NCBI GenBank assembly: GCA_034670405.1
Contig: JAXDDX010000045.1
Coordinates: 1,111,001-1,175,000, forward strand
DNA from: Hoplostethus atlanticus
Taxonomy: Eukaryota; Chordata; Actinopteri; Trachichthyiformes; Trachichthyidae
DNA: 64,000 nt
Direction of reading: 5' to 3'
Below, piece by piece: positions 13,301 through 23,400 of this stretch. Within the stretch, counting starts at the first letter, position 1. Each line of letters opens with the position of its first letter. A program made the translations under genes and the position numbers. The notes beneath the pieces were generated by a model that was not told the DNA's origin, searched no databases, and saw only the letters and a program-made list of their open reading frames with translations.

Positions 13301-16300
13301 GCCACGGTGCCAACGTCAACGCCCGCAACAACCAAAGCGCCACGCCCCTTCACCTGGCCAGCCAGAACAGCCACGTCCAGGTAGGAGCAGGGCAGCCTGG
13401 GAGATGTTAGTGTATTGTGTTTATTAGCTGCATGTTTTGCTTGCTTCACTAAAGAAGCGACAGTGTGTGTGATTTCTCCCTGGTGTGTTCAGGTGATGAT
13501 ATTAAATATAATAGAAAGTGTGTGTTATCTCTCCATGGTGTGTTCAGGTGGTGAGGTCTCTGCTGGAGTTCAATGCCAAACTCAACAAGAAGGATCACTA
13601 TGGCAACACACCTCTGATACACGCCTGTCTCCGTGGAAACCTGGAGACGGCTACCACCTTGCTACAGGTACACACACACACACACACACACACTTGAAGA
13701 TATTAAAATGTCTCCTGATGTCCAGTAGTAGTAATAATGATCATTATGATGATAATAAACATTTTATTGCACTTCTAAATCCACACATGAAAACAGAAGA
13801 AATAGTTCAACATGTTATTGTCCATTTGTTGATTATCTGTCTGTCTGTCTGTCTGTCTCTCTAGAGTAATGCCTTGGTGAACATAGTGAACCACCAGGGC
13901 AACACAGCGCTGCATGAGGCGGTGCGGGGGGGCCACCAGGCGCTGGTGGAGGTGTTACTGCAGGGGGGGGCGTTGCTCGGCCTGAGGAACAAGAGGCAAC
14001 GAACGCCGCTGGACTGCGCCTACGAGCTGGGGGGCAAGGTGGGGTCAGTGTTTTCTAGTAGGAAGCTTCTGTCTACCTCCTGTCCCAGATCAGATCGGTG
14101 TTTCCCAGAGCTCAGAACTTTATTGTATCTTGTTGTGAGGTCAGACTGTCCTTGTCCATCTAGCTAGCAGATGTCTGTCTGTCTGTCTGTCTGTCTGCCT
14201 GCCTGCCTGCCTGTCAGTCACTCACCAGGAGGAAAAGCTTGTGGTGTGTTTACAAGCTACAACTGAGTGAGATTAGTTTCTGGTGTGACAGAGAACACAA
14301 CGTGATCCGTTAGAAATCCATTTAGATCAGTTTCTATACGTTAACCAACTTTGTATTTTGTGCCGGCCGTGCGGTGTGCCACAGATGAGCTTATGTATGG
14401 GAAACACTGCACCTGAATACAGCATCAGCTCCTATGTAGAAACCTGATTGGATATTGGAGGAAAAGGGGCGGGGGCAGGTGTGTCAGTGGTTATCCAGTG
14501 GGTTCCTCCAGCCACAGATGATTGGTTGAATGAGACCCATGGCAAGGACAAATGAATGGTTAGCAGTGAGAAAAGTAGTAATATTAATAGTAATAAGTTA
14601 TTTTCCTCTCTCCAGAATACTGAGATCCTGAGGGCTCTGCAGAAAGCGTCTGGACTTTCCCCTGATGCCGAACCAATCAAACTCCTCTCTGTGCCCAAAG
14701 GAGCTCTGGGTAATGAAGAGCAAATACAGATCATTTCCAAAATGCCAAAATCATTACCTGAAGTTGATAATTCAATATGTTTACAATCTAGGACACACCC
14801 TGTCGACTAGTTCCCTTCTGTCCTTTAAAACATGCCATCAATTGGTTGAATTTGGTTTATCGGTCGTCTAGGTGTCACTTTATTCAAAAAGCTGGGATCT
14901 AATTTTGGAACCAAACTCTTCATTTGTAGTTGGAAATTCAGTTACAAACACATTTCATCTGTCAACAATCTGATTTGCCAGTGAAAATACCAACCAGTCA
15001 ATCAGCTTCTGTCTCTCCTGTCGACAGCTCATTCCTTCGTCCAGCGTCTGAAGCTGCAGGATAACGGAAACAGCAGGAGACAGAAACTGGCCCAGTCCAT
15101 CAACCGGTGAGATGTTAGCCCCATCTAGTCTGATATCAGAACCCGAGTAAAGGAGATGTTCTCCAGGTTGTTGGTTGAGTTAACTCTGTTTTCATGCTCT
15201 TTGACACGTGAAGGGTTCAGCAGAAGAAGAAGGGTTCCTCCAGTCCTCCCTCCACCCGTTCACCAACCCTCAGCCAGGTACTCTCTGCTGATTATCAGTG
15301 TTAACATCAATAAATCATCATATGTATGTAGAATCAGTGTGAATCTGAAGGTGGTTCAGCTTGACGTTATCTTACCTGGTCTGAATGCATATTGGCCATC
15401 GGCTCTAATCCTTCTTCTGGCTCTTCAAAAGAAAACATCCTCTTGACAACAGGAAGCAACAGGGTTTATGGGAAATGTGGTCTTCATTTTGAGAAACACA
15501 AAATGCTACAAATTAGCATTTTAAAGCACTTTAAACTGATTGTAGATCAGCGTCAGCGATATTTGAGTTACTGGAGTATAATAATGGGACTCTGGTGAGA
15601 CACAAAAAGAGTAAAAACTACAAATGTGTACAGCTGAAATACATAAGTCTTAACATCTCAACATAAAAGAAATAAATGAAAATGACGAAGACACAAACTG
15701 ACCTGGAAAACAGAAACAAGAGAACTACAATATATAACTTATTGTTGTAATCTAACAACCCCAAACCCAACCACCCTCTCCTGACTCAGTCTTGGTTTTT
15801 CCTCCCAGGTGAATCCAGAGAGGAGGAGGTTGAGGCGGGGGGAGACGGTCGAGAGCAGCGGCCCGTCAGGGAGCCTCGCTGCCGGGCCCCGGGCCAGAGA
15901 GCGGCCCCTGGGGCGCTGCCACACCCTGGACATCCAGCAACCTCCAACACCACAGTGGGGAGCTGGAGAACACACACCCGACCAGCCCGAGTCCACACAC
16001 ACTCCCAGCTCTCCTGAATACACTCCGTCAGGGTGTGTTCAGGCGTCCACCGATACGATCCGTTCACAACCTGACGCAAACGACACACACACTCCCAGCT
16101 CTACTGAATACACTCCGTCAGGGTGCGTTCAGGCGTCCACCGATACGACCCGTTCACAACCCGACGCAAACGACACACACACTCCCAGCTCTACTGAATA
16201 CACTCCGTCAGGGTGTGTTCAGGCGTCCACCGATACGACCCGTTCACAACCCGACACCAATGACAAACACACTACCAGCACTCTTGAATACACTCCGTCA

Positions 16301-16906
16301 GGGTGCGTTCAGGTGTCCACCGATACGACCCGTTCACAACCCAACGCAAACGACACACACACTCCCAGCTCTACTGAATACACTCCGTCAGGGTGCGTTC
16401 AGGTGTCCACCGATACAACCCGGTCACAATACGACACCAATGACACACACGCTCCCAACTCTCCTGACCTCTCTCACGTTGACGCTGTTAGTGAGGCTTC
16501 GTTAGCACCGCCCTCTACAGAGACGTCACACACCGGCAGCTCGGCTGAATCCTCTGTCACACACACATCGACCGGTCACTCCAGCTCACAAGACCAAAAT
16601 GAACCGTCTCACGACCACAACCGGAGTCTCCGCCCTCTAAACGAAGCGGTTAACGAGCCGCCTGATCCAAGCACATCTCTAGATTCAGTCCAGTCCATCA
16701 TCGAGCCTCCCAGCAAGCCCCCCCAAACTTTCGCACGTGACCAGGTTGAAGACTCCCGGTCAGACACCCGGGATGATTCCTGTCTCACCCACCCCCTCTG
16801 CAGCCCGTCTCACCTCCACCCCACCATCCAGACCAATGGAGACGATGAGAGAGCCGCCTCCCCCTCCCCAGATACCGGTGTCCAGTCAGTGGACCAGGGA
16901 GACTGA
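194..16906 (+). CDS. ankrd27: ANKRD27 (Varp): VPS9-domain ankyrin-repeat protein, complete CDS
   Basis: Coding exons: 194-295, 1973-2083, 2464-2772, 3820-3879, 4241-4294, 4536-4601, 5060-5136, 5787-5908, 6574-6652, 7327-7441, 7590-7682, 8985-9106, 9906-9988, 10325-10440, 10833-10925, 11202-11399, 11795-11854, 12208-12324, 12496-12540, 12630-12743, 13183-13380, 13548-13667, 13865-14038, 14616-14709, 15028-15106, 15214-15277, 15809-16906. All have GT-AG borders and keep phase, giving about 1320 aa (human about 1050). The start [17 protein letters not shown] matches the human N-terminus. A VPS9-type region lies near residues 215-370 ([21 protein letters not shown]). Ankyrin repeats (TPLHVAA, TPLHLAC, TALHMAA) occupy about 455-600 and 728-870. 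Two HPLCxCxxC zinc microdomains (422-431, 698-707) correspond to the VPS29-binding sites of human Varp. Known role: Rab21/Rab32/38 effector and GEF, VAMP7 partner and retromer cargo factor on endosomes. The long Ser/Thr-rich tail with a 5 x 30-residue repeat is unlike human. The identity is secure; a few borders could shift by one codon. Confidence 0.96.
865..960 (+). repeat. Dispersed repeat family C, copy 1
   Basis: GTAGTTCCTCCTCTG followed by GTGATTGGCTGGTGTGAAAA and CCTGCAGATTGTTGG resembles 41445-41535 and 46430-46512 (TGAAAACCTGCAGACTCTTG; ATGAAAACGTGCAGCCTCTC). Confidence 0.5.
1627..1845 (+). mobile_element. MITE-like repeat with CAGGGT...CTG termini (copy 1)
   Basis: A 219-bp segment in the second ANKRD27 intron begins CAGGGTTCCTGCAAG and ends CTTGCAGACACCCTG, an imperfect terminal inverted repeat. 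The interior is rich in 'AAGTCTTAAA' motifs with GGCCTTAAA. A related copy with the same ends lies at 27165-27349, and part of the interior recurs at 5241-5333 and 7904-7996. The ends resemble non-autonomous hAT-type elements of fish. I see no clean 8-bp target duplication. Confidence 0.6.
2806..3215 (+). repeat. Long polypyrimidine (TTC/CTT) tract in ANKRD27 intron
   Basis: About 410 bases that are almost wholly C and T on the + strand (CTTCTT, TTCCTC and similar) begin about 35 bases after the donor at 2773. Open frames rich in S, F, L and P across it are low-complexity shadows. Such a tract could adopt triplex (H-DNA) structure. Confidence 0.9.
3225..3345. repeat. Interspersed-repeat fragment (LINE-tail-like)
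   Basis: The words 'TTTATTGGTAG' and 'TTTACAAAGTGCTTCACA' resemble the common fish motif of a LINE 3' tail (TTTATATAGC...ACAAAGTGCTTTACA). A related fragment is seen at about 61612-61740, and short pieces at 9165-9225 and 40266-40290. The class is uncertain. Confidence 0.35.
3540..3715 (-). repeat. Dispersed repeat family A, reverse copy
   Basis: The section 3594-3710 is the reverse complement of segments at about 31663-31820 and 45113-45262. Shared words include CTTTGATTCTGATTGGCTG and, in reverse, AACATCAACGGTAACCG. Three copies within 42 kb in both orientations show an interspersed repeat. The class is unknown; I see no coding capacity. Confidence 0.75.
4812..5030 (+). repeat. Diverged third copy of the ANKRD27 intronic repeat
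   Basis: This stretch shares 'GAACCAAAGTTGCAATGAA', 'ATTGATGTTGT' and 'GTGTGATGGCGGC' in the same order as 5359-5560 and 8032-8220, but is more diverged. It suggests the sequence is an interspersed family that was later copied within the gene. Confidence 0.65.
5166..5777 (+). repeat. ANKRD27 intron segment, source copy of a 612-bp duplication
   Basis: Bases 5166-5777 are nearly identical to 7829-8445. The similarity begins at GTTAAAATAGTTTGTATGG and runs to CATCATGTTGTTGTG, about 9 bases before the first base of the exon at 5787. It therefore includes most of the branch-site region of that intron. The paired copy lies two introns later, inside a minisatellite. Confidence 0.9.
6903..7170 (+). 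mobile_element. L2-type LINE 3' tail fragment
   Basis: The segment runs from ACACTACCCTGACCCTTCC through GATTTCTGGTGACTAGTAG to AGTCGCTTTGGATAAAAGCG and a TGTAATGTAAAG tail. It matches the 3' part of the longer copy at 36020-36585. It is a 5'-truncated retrocopy in an ANKRD27 intron. Confidence 0.7.
7829..8445 (+). repeat. Second copy of the 612-bp intron segment, inside a minisatellite
   Basis: Near-identical to 5166-5777 with small indels (for example a few extra T near 8230). On its left (about 7785-7828) and right (8448 onward) lie units of the same minisatellite, with the word CCATGGTCCTTTAGGGGG. The segment thus looks inserted into the array. I see no terminal inverted repeats or clear target duplication. 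Confidence 0.88.
8448..8840 (+). repeat. 42-bp minisatellite in ANKRD27 intron
   Basis: Tandem units of about 42 bp start with CCATGGTCCTTTAGGGG and contain GGGGGTCCTTGCAGAGGGTT; unit starts include 8448 and 8490. Later units are reshuffled higher-order versions. An orphan unit at about 7785-7828 precedes the inserted intron copy. The unit is a multiple of three, so spurious frames are open on both strands. It lies in the intron between exons 7590-7682 and 8985-9106. Confidence 0.92.
8951..8969 (+). repeat. Acceptor-proximal (GT)n in ANKRD27 intron
   Basis: A short TG/GT run lies 16 bases upstream of the exon at 8985 and is followed by GCGCGTGCGTGATGCAG. There is little pyrimidine tract. It is one of six acceptor-proximal GT runs in the window. 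Confidence 0.85.
10287..10320 (+). repeat. Acceptor-proximal (TG)17 abutting an ANKRD27 exon
   Basis: An uninterrupted TG run ends directly at TCAG|, the acceptor of exon 10325-10440, and replaces a normal polypyrimidine tract. A short CA-rich run (10444-10466) follows the donor of the same exon. Confidence 0.9.
10926..11066 (+). mobile_element. tRNA-derived SINE fragment next to an ANKRD27 donor
   Basis: The sequence GGGGGTTCGATTCCCAC is a good RNA polymerase III B-box (GGTTCGATTCC). It is followed about 55 bases later by GGGACTTTGGATAAAAGCC, the tail shared by fish SINE/L2 elements. An A-box-like part is not clear. It starts within about 15 bases of the donor of exon 10833-10925. Confidence 0.6.
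13670..13692 (+). repeat. Donor-proximal (CA)n in ANKRD27 intron
   Basis: GTACACAC... immediately follows the exon ending at 13667. The acceptor end of the same intron carries (CTGT)n at 13841-13857, not GT. It adds to the donor-side bias of CA runs (also at 7447, 9111 and 56155). Confidence 0.88.
14171..14215 (+). repeat. (CTGT)n/(CTGC)n microsatellite
   Basis: A run of TCTG units passes into GCCT units, then GTCAGTCACTCACC. It is an intronic simple repeat in ANKRD27. Confidence 0.85.
15998..16447 (+). repeat. ankrd27: Coding minisatellite, 5 x 90 bp, in the last ANKRD27 exon
   Basis: Five direct copies of a 90-bp unit encode a 30-residue unit (residues about 1019-1168) with the core EYTPSGCVQ and the trailing core STDTTRSQ. 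Units start near 15998, 16088, 16178, 16268 and 16358. They differ by a few substitutions, mostly non-synonymous (P/T, A/V, D/N). A degenerate sixth start (HAPNSPDLS) follows. Because 90 is a multiple of three and the unit lacks stops in another frame, a second long overlapping frame is open here; I take that as an artefact of the repeat. The human protein has no such array, as far as I recall. Confidence 0.93.
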
Positions 16907-18010
16907 TTGAACTGGTTTCGTTTTACTGTGGGGGCGGGGTCTTGTGATGTCATTTTTACACGCTGTGTGTGTAATCTAGGATCATATAGGTTAAAGGATC
17001 TCTGTGATTTAACTGCTCAGTGTCAAACTATTTATCTACCGGCCACCTAAAACAGTTTGAACTCAGGTGACCTCTGAGTTTGCCAAGAAAAAACAAAGCA
17101 GCTCCAGTTTGTCTCCAGCAGCTCTTCCCTGGAAGTCCTCCTCCTCCTCCTCCTCCTCTTCCTCCTCACCTGATTTTGAAGCACTTTTTTCTTCCAGCCT
17201 TCACAAAAAAGGGATGCAAACCAACGTTATTTCAGGTTCATATGAATGTCGTTGCTTTTGTTTTATTGTAAGCCACAACCAGACTGTAGCTGGCTCAGAG
17301 CCAGACACCGTTGTGGTTGACACTGTTTTTATTGTTTTACTTGAAAACTAGACGGCTTGGATTCAATGCTGAAATTGGATTGACAGGTTTGGAGGTTTTG
17401 CTCTTTTTCCCTTTAACATCAAACTACTCCACTTATTATTTTATTAGAATAATGTAATCTTATTTATGACCCGTGACCATTTAGACGGCAGCGTGTTGTG
17501 GGTTCTGTCCTCTTGAGTGTTAGGATGTGTTTTGTCCAGATTAACCGGGTTGCTTTATTTTAGCCAGCTGTCTGAAATATGATGAAAGGGCTGCAGTACT
17601 GTATTATCACCCATCAGCGTTACTGTGCACACTAATGTCACATGGACATGTTTCATATGTCTCACTTATCATGTATGTAGGACTGCGTTGTGGTTTAAGG
17701 TTTTTATCTGTGGATGAAGCTCTTTACTTTAAACTGACCAACGCCTCTTTGACTCTCGGCTCCTTCTGGTCGGTCAGGCAAAGGTTTCCATGTTCCCATT
17801 ATTAGTCTGAAGTGTTTTTCTTCACGTGTCGTCTTCAGACTAGCAAGGTGTTTTTATTGCAAGGTGGCTGATTGATGCTAAATGGATGTCAAACCCAATC
17901 AGAAGTCTTAATTATTTTTGTACCACTATTATATTTTATTTCTGATTTGGATGTTAAAAGATGCTGTGAAGGTGCCTTATTTAATTCACACCCAAATAAC
18001 CAATAATAAA
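16907..18010 (+). other. ankrd27: Probable 3'UTR of ANKRD27
   Basis: The stop codon TGA is at 16904-16906. The following 1.1 kb has no supported coding sequence and is AT-rich after about 17350. It ends at a canonical AATAAA (18005-18010) followed by a GT/T-rich stretch. Several later AT-rich signals (for example near 18576) are possible alternatives, so the 3' end is inferred. Confidence 0.45.
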
Positions 18011-19741
18011 CCCATGATTAAGACGTGTTTGTCCGTGTTCTTCACTGAAGGGGAATCAATTAAAACTAGCAGGAGATCCAGATGTTTCATGTCAAGGGCC
18101 CCCAAATAGATATGAGTTGGGGTGTTGGGGTACTCAGATTACCTTGCTGTGGTAACTAGTTACTGAACGCATTGGTTGTTAAATTCTTGTAAATTGTTAT
18201 TATGAGAAATGAGATGAGAATGTAGTTACTTTTTCTTTCATATTGTGTATTCAATATTTCATATTTCTTTCATATAGCCAATATTTTGTGCTGCTATTCA
18301 ACATTTATAATATAATACAATTATAATATAATAATAGAAAATATAATATAATGAAAAGTATTGAGTGTTTCCCCCAGAATTGTATTCTCATCAGAGTGGA
18401 AAAGGCTCTGAAACAGCATTTAGACCATGGGACACTAAAACTCTCATGAATATATTATTATTATTATTATTATTATTATAAATTCATCCTTGTGGTGAAT
18501 CTGAAATGTTGCATTACAATCAATTCAGGTTAAGGGTTTACTATAGACAACCAGTGTAGTATGGACACATTCTACAATAAATGTGTAATCGGTCGAACTG
18601 CGTCATATATCAGATGTGGATAACACTGACTGGACCAGATCCCATGTTTAATATTAGTACAATATCAGCCTTGTATCAGTTTGATATATCGGTCTAACCC
18701 AAGTGCCCAATGCATTTATTTTTTCTTAAATTGACTTTTATCTTGGCTTTTTTAATGAAATTGAGTGAATCATTAACAGATTGATGGAGCTATATCTCAA
18801 TCTGAGGAGATGTAGGGGTTTATGGTAGCTTTTATTTTGTAGTTATTTTATTCTCGGAGGGCTGAGCTTTAACCTGGAAACACTCCTTCCATATAAACAA
18901 CCACTGGACGGGCTGTCAGGGATGAATGAACGTGTTCATCTCTTGAAATGTAAAACCATTCACACACAACAGTGTTTTTTAACTGGAAACTCATTTCTGG
19001 AAGGCTGTCGACCGGTAAGCAGGAAAAATAATAAAACCATGTCTGGTACAGCAAACCCTCTGCACCAGCTGACCATAATGTTAGCGTTAGCTAGCTAGCT
19101 GGAAATGCTAACGTTTGGTGCAATGATAGCAAGTTATTAGTTTATCTTAACACATACACAGCTGGTTATCTATTAATATTTGGAGGCATAAGGTCAAACC
19201 ACCACGCAGCTACTGAGCGTTAGTTATCTATGCGGTAGCTGTCATGTTAGCAAGTACTCTACTTAGCTACTATTAGCGTTAGCTTAAAATGCTAACATTT
19301 GGTCCAGTGTTATGAAGTTAGCCTGTTTATTTTACCAAACCACAACGGATATGAAAAGCAAGCTAGCTCGTGATAACGTTCTAATAGTACTACTACTAGT
19401 AGTAACTAGTAAAGTCAAATCATATATATTTTGCAACTAACGCGCATTAGCTAATTAGCAAGCTAAGAGCTAGCTAGCTGTTAGGTTAGCAGAGTTGGAG
19501 ACTAGCTAGCTTCAGCTTCCTTGCTTTTCTAAAAGGAGTAATAACTGCATTCTCCTGACTTTTATAAGTCAAGACATTTCAACAAGATTGTTCAATTTCT
19601 CAATTTAACTCAATTCTGATTTTGAACACTTGAGTATAAAACGGGCCTAGCTTAGCTGTTTCTGTCAGTTGTCACAAGCTGAATGGTTTTGACTTTAATT
19701 GTGTACTAAACAGTTCTACTTTTGACCTCTGCTCTTTTCAG
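18011..19741. other. Intergenic: ANKRD27 to ZDHHC7
   Basis: AT-rich with an (ATT)n run at about 18456-18480 and many TTAGC/GCTAGCTAGC words at 19080-19510. Such words are frequent around fish gene starts. No coding sequence is supported on either strand. The ZDHHC7 promoter probably lies in the second half, but I see no CpG-rich core or clear TATA box. Confidence 0.5.
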
Positions 19742-19830
19742 CAATGTGACCCAAGAGAAAAAAACCTTAAGATTCCATCAAGTCGCTGGAAGAGGAGATA
19801 TAATGTTATGAAGTAGAAGCCACATTTCAA
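19742..19830 (+). other. zdhhc7: Candidate 5'UTR exon of ZDHHC7
   Basis: A pyrimidine-rich acceptor (CTGCTCTTTTCAG) ends at 19741 and a strong donor (CAA|GTAAGT) starts at 19831. This leaves an 89-bp non-coding exon upstream of the coding exon whose own acceptor is at 20404. It is a prediction from splice signals only. Confidence 0.5.
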
Positions 19831-20414
19831 GTAAGTATGCATCATCCTGAGTGACAAATGATTTATTATTATTTCACCAAGAGTTTCCTTGTCATTAACA
19901 CTTATTAATATAACTGTCTCCTATTGTAATCCCCTACACCAGCACAGTGTCTTGCTTTACCCTTTAGTTATTTAGGACTTTACTGGCCTAGCTGATAGAC
20001 AATCAGATTTATGACACAGTTATCAATTATCAATCAAATTATGATGGTTACAGAATATGATCAGAACAAAAGCACATGAAAATAGTAAGAAGAACGACTG
20101 AATTGACTTCAGAGAGGCTCCTCCCACCTGAAACTGTTCAGGGAGGCTTTCTAATCGCTAGGCCACCTTGTCACCTAAAAATAATGAACCATAGTGGTTT
20201 GATTTTACTACTTATGGATCTAACCAGTGATGTGGTAGTAAATAAAAATGTAGGTGAACTTTGACCTCCATAGGGCAAAAAAACACCAATATGGGCAATT
20301 TGAATCCAGAAATATTGGCATCGCCCTTCAAAACCCCTTTTGGTCCCGCGGTGTTCCTCAGCATCCCTGCCACCACGCCTGTTCATGCCTCCTGGTTTCT
20401 CCAGCAGGGACAGA

Positions 20415-23400
20415 ATGTCCTCAGGCCACCGGCTGAGGGACGTGGAGCAGCAGCGCCCCCTGCTGGACGGGGAGGAGGCTGCAGTGAGAAGCCCTGCAGG
20501 CGAGGCTGACCGGGTCTGGTTCATCCAGGACGGCTGTGGCATGGTGTGTGCCTTCATCACCTGGTTCCTGGTGCTCTACGCCGACTTCGTGGTCACCTTC
20601 GTCATGCTGCTGCCCTCCAAGAGCTTCTGGTACGCCGTGGTCAACGGAGTGGCCTTCAACAGCCTGGCCGTCCTGGCGCTGGCCTCCCACCTCCGCACCA
20701 TGCTGACCGACCCGGTGAGGCTGGACAGGCTTGTACTCTGGGTTTTGGATCTGGATGGGAAACTATTGATTTATGTAGCTGTAGAACCACTGTCACTTCA
20801 CATGTGGTGATATTTGCAGTGGTGATCAATAATGTTAAATTTATGAGTCCTGTACAGACACCAAGCAGGCTGGGATGTTTGGGGGAAAAGACCAGTGGGC
20901 TGGTTTTGACTGACTTGCACCTGACTTGCAGTTGCTCACTCTCCCCTTTTTATTCTTCCTGTATTTCTGTCCGTCTCCTCAGGGAGCTGTCCCGAAAGGA
21001 AACGCCACTAAGAAGTACATGGAGAGTCTGCAGCTGAAGCCGGGGGAGGTCGTCTATAAATGTCCCAAATGCTGCAGCATCAAACCTGAGAGGGCTCATC
21101 ACTGCAGGTCAGGAGGCTTCGTACAGGGTGGGAGTTACCACCAAACAGCTGAATGATGTCAATTGGTTTAGTGTCTGCTAAGTTAGTCTAGTCTACATTA
21201 ACCAGCCATCATTCAGAGTCCTGTTCTAAACGTCTAGTTGGATGATGAAGTAGTGAAAGTAAGAGAGATGAGATGAGACTGGGGCATATAGCAAAGAAAA
21301 ATAGGAATAAAAACAGAGCAAAAAGTGTTTAAGTAAACAATAAGAAATAAGTGATAACAATTATTTAGAAAAATATATATTTATGCAATATGTGACAAAT
21401 AGGATGAAATGACAATTAAGAAAAGAAGAAAAACAATTACATGAAAATTTCATGAAAAACATGATTCAGATGAGCAGGTACACAAACACGTCTAGGCATG
21501 CAGACAGACCAACTATTCACCTTCCACATGTGGGATTACCGGACTCTGTAGTACAAGAGAGAACAAGAAATGTTTCCTACCTCTCCAAGACGAAGGATAA
21601 GTCTGTGTAGACAGGAAGTGACGCTGCTGTGTTCCTCTTCCTCAGTATCTGCAAGCGCTGCATCCGCAAGATGGACCACCACTGTCCCTGGGTCAACAAC
21701 TGTGTTGGAGAGAAAAACCAGCGCTTCTTTGTCCTCTTCACTGTGAGATCACTTCCTGTCTAACTTCCTAGATCGCAAACATTACAAGAAACCAACCGTT
21801 TTGTTTTATTGGTGGGTGGGTCATGCTGCAATTAGATTAGATTAGATTAGATTAGAGGCTCTTTATTGTCCCCGAGGGGAAATTGCAGTTATGCAGCAGT
21901 ACAGAACAAGAGAGAGGCAGACATCACTATATAATAAACACATTTAAGGGCAACAAACTATAAAAAAGATCCTCAAAATATACAAAAAAAGAAATATACA
22001 AAAACTATACAAGTAGTGCAAGGAATATGGCATATGCACACTCAAAAAACAAGACCTTACAGCAACACCGGTGTGTTTATTTTTCTTTCAGTCGGCAGTC
22101 TGACGGATAACATGTCTTTGTCACGACATCCTGCAAAAGATTGAGTGGTGCAACAGCACAAGGAGGTTAAATCCACAGATCACCAACATCACATTTGAGC
22201 ATTTAGCTGATGCACTGATCCAGAGTAGTTTCAGTGGGTGCAACATTTCCTAAATCACCAACATCATCAGCAACTGTTACTAAGGAGGTCAGAGGTCACA
22301 GCACCCTGATGGTAGATGGAACAAATGTTGCTGTGGCTCTGAATGCTGCAGATTTGGGGAGGGGAGGGTCATCTGTTGTTAGCAGGGGGGGGCCCTGGGG
22401 TTGGGGGGGCCCTGGGGTTGGGGGGGCCCTGGGGTTAGGGGGGCCCTGGGGTTGGGGGGGCCCTGGGGTTGGTTGGGTTGTTTTATTGATGATGATTAAC
22501 TTGTTGTTTTATATTTGATCTCCTGACCTGCTCATCCAAACGCTTGGAGGCCAGACTGATTCTGGAAGCCACATGGGTGAAGAATCTGTGTTGCTAGAAT
22601 AGTAGACAGTGTGTAGCTAGTCCAGACTGTGACTGATCCTAGTCTGTAGTACTGTGGCCAGTATTCATATGGTTATAACTGTAGAAACTAGGACACTTAT
22701 CTGCTACCGATGAATGTTTCTTACTCTTAGGAATTCTGATCCGTATTGGGAGAACTTGATGATTTAGTTAAATCGTGTGTTTGCTTGCCTCCAATCGTTT
22801 GGCCTCTCTGTGACCTGGTGTTAAGAAAAGACGGCGAGGCTTGTGGTTAGAATTATTATTAATTCTTTATTTAGTCTTGTTGATGTGAGATAAGATTATT
22901 TTACCACACGTTCACATCCTATGAGAATGTCTTGACTATTTACATTTACAGACATTCCTAGTCAAATGAATTTGTTTCCACATGGCTGAATTCTCCAAAA
23001 CTAAAATCACACAATAAGATTGAAAGATTAAATGTGCAGCCCGAGGCGAAGGCCACACACAGCCGCTAACGAAATACAACCAACCTCCCTAATATCCTCC
23101 TGTCTTATCCAGTATTTAAACTGTGAAGTGAAATCCTATATTTAGCTCAACTGGCATCATAGTGAATATGGTCTCCTCCCAGCAGATTGTGTTGTATCTG
23201 CAGACAGATGGTGCATTTTCCCTGTGAAGTTGTGAATAATTTTGCTACCTCGTGGCTTCTCCCAATAATGATCAGTAAATGAATTCTAGTGAGTCGGCAT
23301 CGTCTCATTTTGGGGGGTTTAGATCTGCGTCGCTGTAGAGGTGGCCTGTTTCCACTGCTGGTTCATTCAGGTTTCTATAAAATCGTTATCATCCAACCGT

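Noticed and set aside
16035-16505. Second overlapping frame in the ANKRD27 last exon ([10 protein letters not shown] repeats)
   Set aside because: The 90-bp unit keeps this frame open by arithmetic. Only the other frame joins the ANKRD27 exons in phase.
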